A stretch of 64,000 bases of DNA, from the NCBI GenBank assembly GCA_905215775.1, contig CAJMRM010000008.1, forward strand, positions 1 to 64,000, in the 5' to 3' direction. The position numbers and the translations under genes are program-made. This DNA comes from an uncultured bacterium. Lineage in GTDB: Bacteria > Bacillota > Clostridia > Lachnospirales > Lachnospiraceae. Below, in pieces: positions 59,598-64,000 of this stretch. Each line of letters starts with the position of its first letter. Position 1 is the first letter of the stretch. The notes under the pieces were generated by a model. The model saw nothing but the letters and a program-made list of their open reading frames with translations, was not told the DNA's origin and searched no databases.

Positions 59598-61436
59598 CTA
59601 CTGGTTCTTCTTGCTGATCATGGCCCTCTTTCTCAAGGTGGGATCCAGGATCTTTTTCCGGATCCTCAGGCTCTTGGGCGTTACCTCCAGAAGCTCGTCG
59701 GTATCAATGAAATCCAGACACTGCTCCAGGCTCATGTCCTTGGGCGGCGTCAGCTTCAGCGCCTCGTCGGAGCTGGAGGAACGGGTATTGGTCAGCTTCT
59801 TTGTCTTGCAGACATTCAGCTCAATATCCTCGGCCTTGGGGCACTCTCCTACGACCATACCGGAATATACTTTAACGCCGGGCCCGATGAACAGATTTCC
59901 TCTCTCCTGGGCGTTGAACAGGCCGTAGGTAATGGACTCGCCGGCCTCAAAAGCGATCAGGGAGCCGTTTTTCCGGTAATTTAGCTCGCCCTTAAACGGC
60001 GCATAGCCGTCGAAGATGGTATTTAGGATGCCATTTCCCTTGGTATCGGTCATGAACTCGCCGCGGTAGCCGATGAGGCCTCTGGACGGAATGGAAAATT
60101 CCAGCCTGGTATAGCCGCCGTTGGCCGGGCTCATTCCCTGAAGCTCTCCCTTTCTGCTGGTGAGCTTCTGGATCACAGAGCCGGAATACTCCTCCGGAAC
60201 ATCCACATAAGCCAGCTCCATGGGCTCCAGCTTCCGGTTCCTCTCATCATATTTATAGATCACCTCTGCCTTGCTGACCGCAAATTCAAAGCCCTCCCGG
60301 CGCATGTTCTCAATGAGAACGGACAGGTGCAGCTCTCCACGGCCGGAGACCTTAAAGCAGTCGGCAGAATCTGTCTCCTCCACCCGCAGGCTCACATCCG
60401 TATTCAGCTCCCGGAACAGACGCTCCCGGATATGGCGGGAAGTGATGAATTTTCCCTCCTGGCCGGCCAGGGGACTGTCGTTTACCATGAAGTTCATGGA
60501 GATGGTCGGCTCAGAGATCTTCTGGAACGGAATCGCCACCGGATTCTCCGGGGAGCAGATCGTATCGCCGATGTGGATATCCGGGATACCGGACACTGCC
60601 ACAATGGAGCCGATCTCCGCGCTCTGGACCTCCGCCCGGTTCAGGCCGTCGAACTCATACAGCTTTCCGATCTTCACTCTCCGTCTCTTATCCATATCAT
60701 GATGGTTTACGATGACGCAGTCCTGGTTGACCCGAAGGGAGCCGTTGTCGATCTTTCCGATGCCGATCCGGCCCACATACTCGTTATAGTCAATGGTGCT
60801 GATCAGAAGCTGGGGATCGGCCTCCGGATCTCCCTCCGGAGCCGGGATATAGCTGATGATCGTCTCAAATAACGGGCTCATATCCACTTCCGGATCATCC
60901 AGCTCTTTTTTTGCAAAGCCGGCCCTGGCGGAAGCGTATACGAAGGGGCAGTCCAGCTGCTCATCGGACGCGTCCAGATCCATGAAAAGCTCCAGGGTCT
61001 CGTCGATCACATCCGCCGGTCTCGCCTCCGGGCGGTCGATCTTATTGATGCAGACGATCACGTGCAGATCCAGCTCCAGGGCTTTCTGAAGCACAAATTT
61101 TGTCTGGGGCATGGGTCCCTCAAAGGCGTCCACCACCAGGACCACGCCGTCCACCATCTTAAGGACACGCTCCACCTCGCCGCCGAAATCTGCGTGGCCT
61201 GGCGTGTCGATGATATTGATCTTTACGCCTTTATAAAAAACTGCGGTATTTTTAGAAAGGATCGTGATACCGCGCTCTCTCTCAATGTCATTGGAGTCCA
61301 TGACGCGCTCCACCACTTCCTGGTTGGCGCGGAACACGCCGCTCTGGCGCAGAAGCTGATCCACCAGAGTGGTCTTGCCGTGGTCTACATGGGCAATGAT
61401 CGCTATGTTTCTGATATCCTCGCGTTTGATCTTCAT
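59598..61436 (-). CDS. typA: Ribosome-associated GTPase BipA/TypA
   Basis: 612 residues with the EF-G-like order of BipA: GTPase G1 AHVDHGKT (about 15-22), G2 around RERGITILS, G3 DTPGH (about 77-81), G4 NKIDR (about 131-135), then domain II, an alpha/beta domain and the BipA-specific C-terminus. BipA binds the ribosome under stress and helps 50S assembly. All G motifs are intact, in contrast to the EF-G-like paralogue at 2511-4616. It has a near-consensus promoter (61480-61508) and a terminator. Confidence 0.95.
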   Translation of the reverse strand: MKIKREDIRNIAIIAHVDHGKTTLVDQLLRQSGVFRANQEVVERVMDSNDIERERGITILSKNTAVFYKGVKINIIDTPGHADFGGEVERVLKMVDGVVLVVDAFEGPMPQTKFVLQKALELDLHVIVCINKIDRPEARPADVIDETLELFMDLDASDEQLDCPFVYASARAGFAKKELDDPEVDMSPLFETIISYIPAPEGDPEADPQLLISTIDYNEYVGRIGIGKIDNGSLRVNQDCVIVNHHDMDKRRRVKIGKLYEFDGLNRAEVQSAEIGSIVAVSGIPDIHIGDTICSPENPVAIPFQKISEPTISMNFMVNDSPLAGQEGKFITSRHIRERLFRELNTDVSLRVEETDSADCFKVSGRGELHLSVLIENMRREGFEFAVSKAEVIYKYDERNRKLEPMELAYVDVPEEYSGSVIQKLTSRKGELQGMSPANGGYTRLEFSIPSRGLIGYRGEFMTDTKGNGILNTIFDGYAPFKGELNYRKNGSLIAFEAGESITYGLFNAQERGNLFIGPGVKVYSGMVVGECPKAEDIELNVCKTKKLTNTRSSSSDEALKLTPPKDMSLEQCLDFIDTDELLEVTPKSLRIRKKILDPTLRKRAMISKKNQ

Positions 61437-61479
61437 AAAACTCCTCTTTCCTGACTCAAAACTGATTTACCGACTCCCG

Positions 61480-61508
61480 ATTATAGCATTATGAGCGGTA
61501 AAATGCAA
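61480..61508 (-). promoter_or_regulatory. Sigma-70 promoter of bipA
   Basis: On the minus strand TTGCAT and TATAAT are separated by 17 bases, about 45 bases upstream of the bipA ATG. Confidence 0.75.
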
Positions 61509-61515
61509 TCAAATC

Positions 61516-62172
61516 TTAAGCTTCAAATAAAATTACTTCCTTATTTAAAAGACCATACCATATTTCATCGCCTTTTTCCAGCCGTGCGCCGCCGTTAGTC
61601 CCCTCCGTCAGCTTCTTCTCCAGCGTTTCGTACAGATCCGCCGGAACCAGAAGCCTGAACTCCACCTGGTCTGTATAGATGCTGTCCATGACCGTAATCT
61701 TTTCCTGTCCCAGGATATACTGGATCTTTCCGACTCCCGTATAGCCCGTCGTTACGTTCATCTGAAACGCCCTGGCCTTTTCCACGATCCGGCTGTTTAA
61801 AAGCCCTTCCTTTACAGCGCCTGAATATGCGCGCACCAGTCCTCCGGTCCCCAGCAGGGTCCCGCCGAAATACCGGGTCACCACCACGCAGATATCGTGG
61901 ACATCCTCTCCCAGGAGCACGTCCAGCATGGGGCGTCCCGCCGTCTGGGCCGGCTCCCCGTCGTCGCTGCAGCGGGTCAGCTCGTGGTTCCTGCCGATCG
62001 TAAAGGCCGAGCAGTTATGGGATGCGTCCCAATATTTCTTTTTCATTTCCCCGATGAAGGCCGCAGCCTCCTCCTCCGAGCTTACGGGCCGGGTGGTGGC
62101 GATGAACCTGGACTTTTTTACCTCCGTCTCTCCCTCGCCGCCCTCATAAAGGATCTTATAACGATCTGCCAT
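61516..62172 (-). CDS. YigZ/IMPACT family (UPF0029) protein
   Basis: 218 residues. The family pattern is EVKKSRFIATTRPVSSEEEA (key parts KSRFIA and SSEEEA), YWDASHNCSAFTIG, RCSDDGEPAQTAGRPML (about 72-88) and VVTRYFGGTLLGTGGLVRAYS. The Asp/Gly-rich SDDGEP motif and the YFGG motif are the conserved core. A C-terminal domain like domain IV of EF-G follows. Members are thought to affect translation control or proline/peptide turnover, but the function is not settled. GGGAGG precedes the ATG. Confidence 0.92.
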   Translation of the reverse strand: MADRYKILYEGGEGETEVKKSRFIATTRPVSSEEEAAAFIGEMKKKYWDASHNCSAFTIGRNHELTRCSDDGEPAQTAGRPMLDVLLGEDVHDICVVVTRYFGGTLLGTGGLVRAYSGAVKEGLLNSRIVEKARAFQMNVTTGYTGVGKIQYILGQEKITVMDSIYTDQVEFRLLVPADLYETLEKKLTEGTNGGARLEKGDEIWYGLLNKEVILFEA

Positions 62173-62249
62173 CCTGCATCCTCCCTTGTGTCATTTATTT
62201 CTGAATTCATAATTTTTTCTTACTGTTTCCCCACTTTACTGTCAAAAAT

Positions 62250-62278
62250 ATCATAATACAAACAAAACTTTTCCACAA
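62250..62278 (-). promoter_or_regulatory. Probable promoter of the YigZ gene
   Basis: On the minus strand TTGTGG and TATGAT are separated by 17 bases, about 80 bases before the start of the YigZ gene. Confidence 0.45.
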
Positions 62279-62284
62279 TAGGTA

Positions 62285-62313
62285 TTTATTATTCTGGAGA
62301 AGTTTGTTATAAT
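62285..62313 (+). promoter_or_regulatory. Probable promoter of the PBP1A-type gene
   Basis: A perfect TATAAT at 62308-62313 has a weak TTTATT-type -35 element 17 bases before it. It is 27 bases before the ATG. Confidence 0.5.
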
Positions 62314-62339
62314 GGGGAAATATAAAGGAGGCTTCCTGA

Positions 62340-64000
62340 ATGAATTATGGAAAAAATGAAGTAGCCAGAAAGCTGCAGAAATCCAGTTCAAAGGCCCAGA
62401 AGGTCACTTCCAAGCTGGTCCTCTGGCTTGTGAAGCTGGTCCTGGTCCTTTTTACTGTGGGGATCATACTTTCTGTAAGCCTGGGCTACGGTATCTTTAA
62501 AGGGATCATCGACGCCGCGCCGGAGATCGACGTGGCCAGCATCGAGCCCAGCGGGTACGCGACCATGGTTTATGATAGCAAGGGCAATCTGACGGAAACG
62601 CTGGTAAAATCCGGTTCCAACCGTCTGGAGGCCACATACGAAGAGCTGCCCCAGTGCCTGATCGATGCCTTTGTAGCCATTGAGGATTCCCGTTTCTGGT
62701 CCCACCACGGTGTGGATCCCCGTTCAATGATCCGTGCGGCAGTGGGCGTCCTCACCAATGAGCCAGCCGGCGGCGGCAGCACCCTGACCCAGCAGCTGAT
62801 CAAGAACAATATCTTTGCCGGCGGAAACGAGGATTCCTTCGGCGAGAAGCTGGAACGGAAGATCCAGGAGCAGTATCTGGCCATCCAGCTGGAAAAGATC
62901 ATGGACAAGGAGATCATCCTCAAAAACTATCTGAACACCATCAACCTGGGGAATAATACTCTGGGCGTGAAATCCGCCGCCAAGCGGTATTTCGGAAAGG
63001 ATGTGTCCGAGCTGACCCTTTCCGAGTCCACGGTCATTGCCGGCATCACCCAGAACCCCACCAAATATAATCCCCTGTCGGAAAAAGGCAGGAAAAACAA
63101 CGAGGAAAAGCGCCGGGTGATCCTCCAGTATATGTATGAGCAGGGAAAGATCACCAAAGAGGAGCAGGAGGAGGCCCTGGCAGACAACGTCTACTCCAGG
63201 ATCCAGAACGTGGATCTTGTGACCCAGGAAAGCCAGACTCCCTATTCCTATTTCACGGACGAGCTGACGGAGCAGGTCATGACCGCCCTCCAGGAACAGC
63301 TGGGCTATACGGAGTCCCAGGCATCCAATCTTCTGTACGCCGGAGGACTTTCCATCTATACCACCCAGGATCCGGATATCCAGGCCATTGTGGACGAGGA
63401 GGTCAATAATCCGGATAACTACGACGTGGTATACTATTCCGTCGATTACCGGCTCTCTATCCAGCATGGGGACGAGACCGTCACCAACTATTCGGACGAG
63501 ACCATGAAGACATATTACCGGACAGAGCTGGGCCAGACCTCCTACGACGGTCTGTTCCGCACGAAGGAGGAGGCCAACGAGGCCATCGCCGCCTATAAGG
63601 CCGCTGTGACAAAAGAGAGCGATACGGTTCTGGGCGAGGTGGTCTACTATATTCTGCAGCCCCAGATTTCCTTCGTCCTCATGGACCAGCATACGGGCTA
63701 TGTAAAAGCGGTCAACGGCGGCCGCGGAACTAAAGAGATCAGCCTGTCCTTAAACCGTGCCACCAACACCCTGCGTCAGCCAGGCTCCACCTTTAAGGTG
63801 CTGACCGCCTTTGCGCCGGCTCTGGACACCTGCGGAGCCACCCTGAGCACGGTCTACTATGACGCCCCCTATACGGTTGGCCAGAAAACCTTCCGGAACT
63901 GGTATTCCAAGAAGGGATATATGGGATACAGCACCATCCGCGACGGCATCGTTTATTCGATGAACATTGTGGCCGTCCGCTGTATGATGGAGACGGTAAC
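62340..64000 (+). CDS. Class A penicillin-binding protein (PBP1A type), partial at window end
   Basis: At least 553 codons remain open to the last base, so the C-terminus is outside the window. An N-terminal membrane anchor (about 27-51) is followed by a GT51 glycosyltransferase domain with catalytic Glu in EDSRFWSHHGVD (about 112-123) and GGGSTLTQQLIKNN. A penicillin-binding transpeptidase domain has its active serine in RQPGSTFKV (SxxK, about 479-487) and an SMN triad element (about 540). The enzyme polymerises and crosslinks peptidoglycan outside the membrane. GGAGG lies eight bases before ATG at 62340. Confidence 0.93.
   Translation, partial: MNYGKNEVARKLQKSSSKAQKVTSKLVLWLVKLVLVLFTVGIILSVSLGYGIFKGIIDAAPEIDVASIEPSGYATMVYDSKGNLTETLVKSGSNRLEATYEELPQCLIDAFVAIEDSRFWSHHGVDPRSMIRAAVGVLTNEPAGGGSTLTQQLIKNNIFAGGNEDSFGEKLERKIQEQYLAIQLEKIMDKEIILKNYLNTINLGNNTLGVKSAAKRYFGKDVSELTLSESTVIAGITQNPTKYNPLSEKGRKNNEEKRRVILQYMYEQGKITKEEQEEALADNVYSRIQNVDLVTQESQTPYSYFTDELTEQVMTALQEQLGYTESQASNLLYAGGLSIYTTQDPDIQAIVDEEVNNPDNYDVVYYSVDYRLSIQHGDETVTNYSDETMKTYYRTELGQTSYDGLFRTKEEANEAIAAYKAAVTKESDTVLGEVVYYILQPQISFVLMDQHTGYVKAVNGGRGTKEISLSLNRATNTLRQPGSTFKVLTAFAPALDTCGATLSTVYYDAPYTVGQKTFRNWYSKKGYMGYSTIRDGIVYSMNIVAVRCMMETV

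Overview
The window (about 57% G+C by eye, strong AGGAGG-type ribosome binding sites, small acid-sugar and amino-acid operons) looks like a chromosomal segment of a high-GC Clostridia member, most likely Lachnospiraceae. That placement is inferred from gene content and style only. No rRNA, tRNA, CRISPR array, integrase or insertion sequence was seen, and no gene-free stretch exceeds about 220 bases.

Layout. 1-4.8 kb: a 27-residue membrane peptide, a TSUP permease, an M20 amidohydrolase and an EF-G-like GTPase. 4.8-41.4 kb: one long minus-strand run of about 23 tightly packed genes that reads as a phage-tail-like contractile injection system (CIS). Transcription runs from high to low coordinates: sheath, tube, a tail chaperone pair joined by an apparent -1 frameshift, a second tube-like protein, a 1267-residue tape-measure candidate, LysM/tube adaptor, hub, spike, gp25, two baseplate J-type proteins, tail protein I, and a conserved 574-residue accessory protein. 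After these come a predicted pseudokinase with a C-terminal membrane anchor, a membrane MORN-repeat protein, a DUF4255 cap protein, an unknown beta-rich protein, a DUF4280 PAAR-like tip, two membrane receptors with cyclase-like domains that lack catalytic residues, an AAA ATPase, a small chaperone-like protein, a 1602-residue cargo or effector candidate and a threonine-synthase-like enzyme. A SARP/MalT-type regulator (41.4-44.3 kb) sits directly upstream and probably controls the run. There is no capsid, terminase, portal, integrase, holin or lysin, and no recognisable tail fibre, so this is a domesticated injection system and not a prophage.

44.4-52.5 kb: a four-carbon acid-sugar catabolic locus. 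A PrpR-type sigma-54 activator is flanked by two near-identical -24/-12 promoters and TTGCAT repeat clusters. One promoter drives a GntP permease, a zinc alcohol dehydrogenase and a SAF-domain oxidoreductase. The other drives a natural fusion of a DUF1537 kinase with a class II aldolase-type decarboxylase. 52.6-55 kb: tyrA-aroA. 55-64 kb: housekeeping and surface genes (GT2 glycosyltransferase, carbamate kinase, a secreted HExxH protease candidate, TRIC channel, DUF523, BipA, YigZ) and a PBP1A-type gene that runs off the window end.

How it fits together. The CIS has a normal core but an unusual membrane-linked accessory half (four membrane proteins, including two pseudo-cyclase receptors and a pseudokinase). 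With no lysis genes and no fibre, this suggests a machine that is anchored to or sensed at the cell membrane and not simply released. The most concrete new observation is the slippery heptamer plus hairpin in the tail chaperone gene (38553-38590), with an in-frame continuation that has no start codon of its own. It parallels the P2 E/E' and lambda G/GT arrangements.
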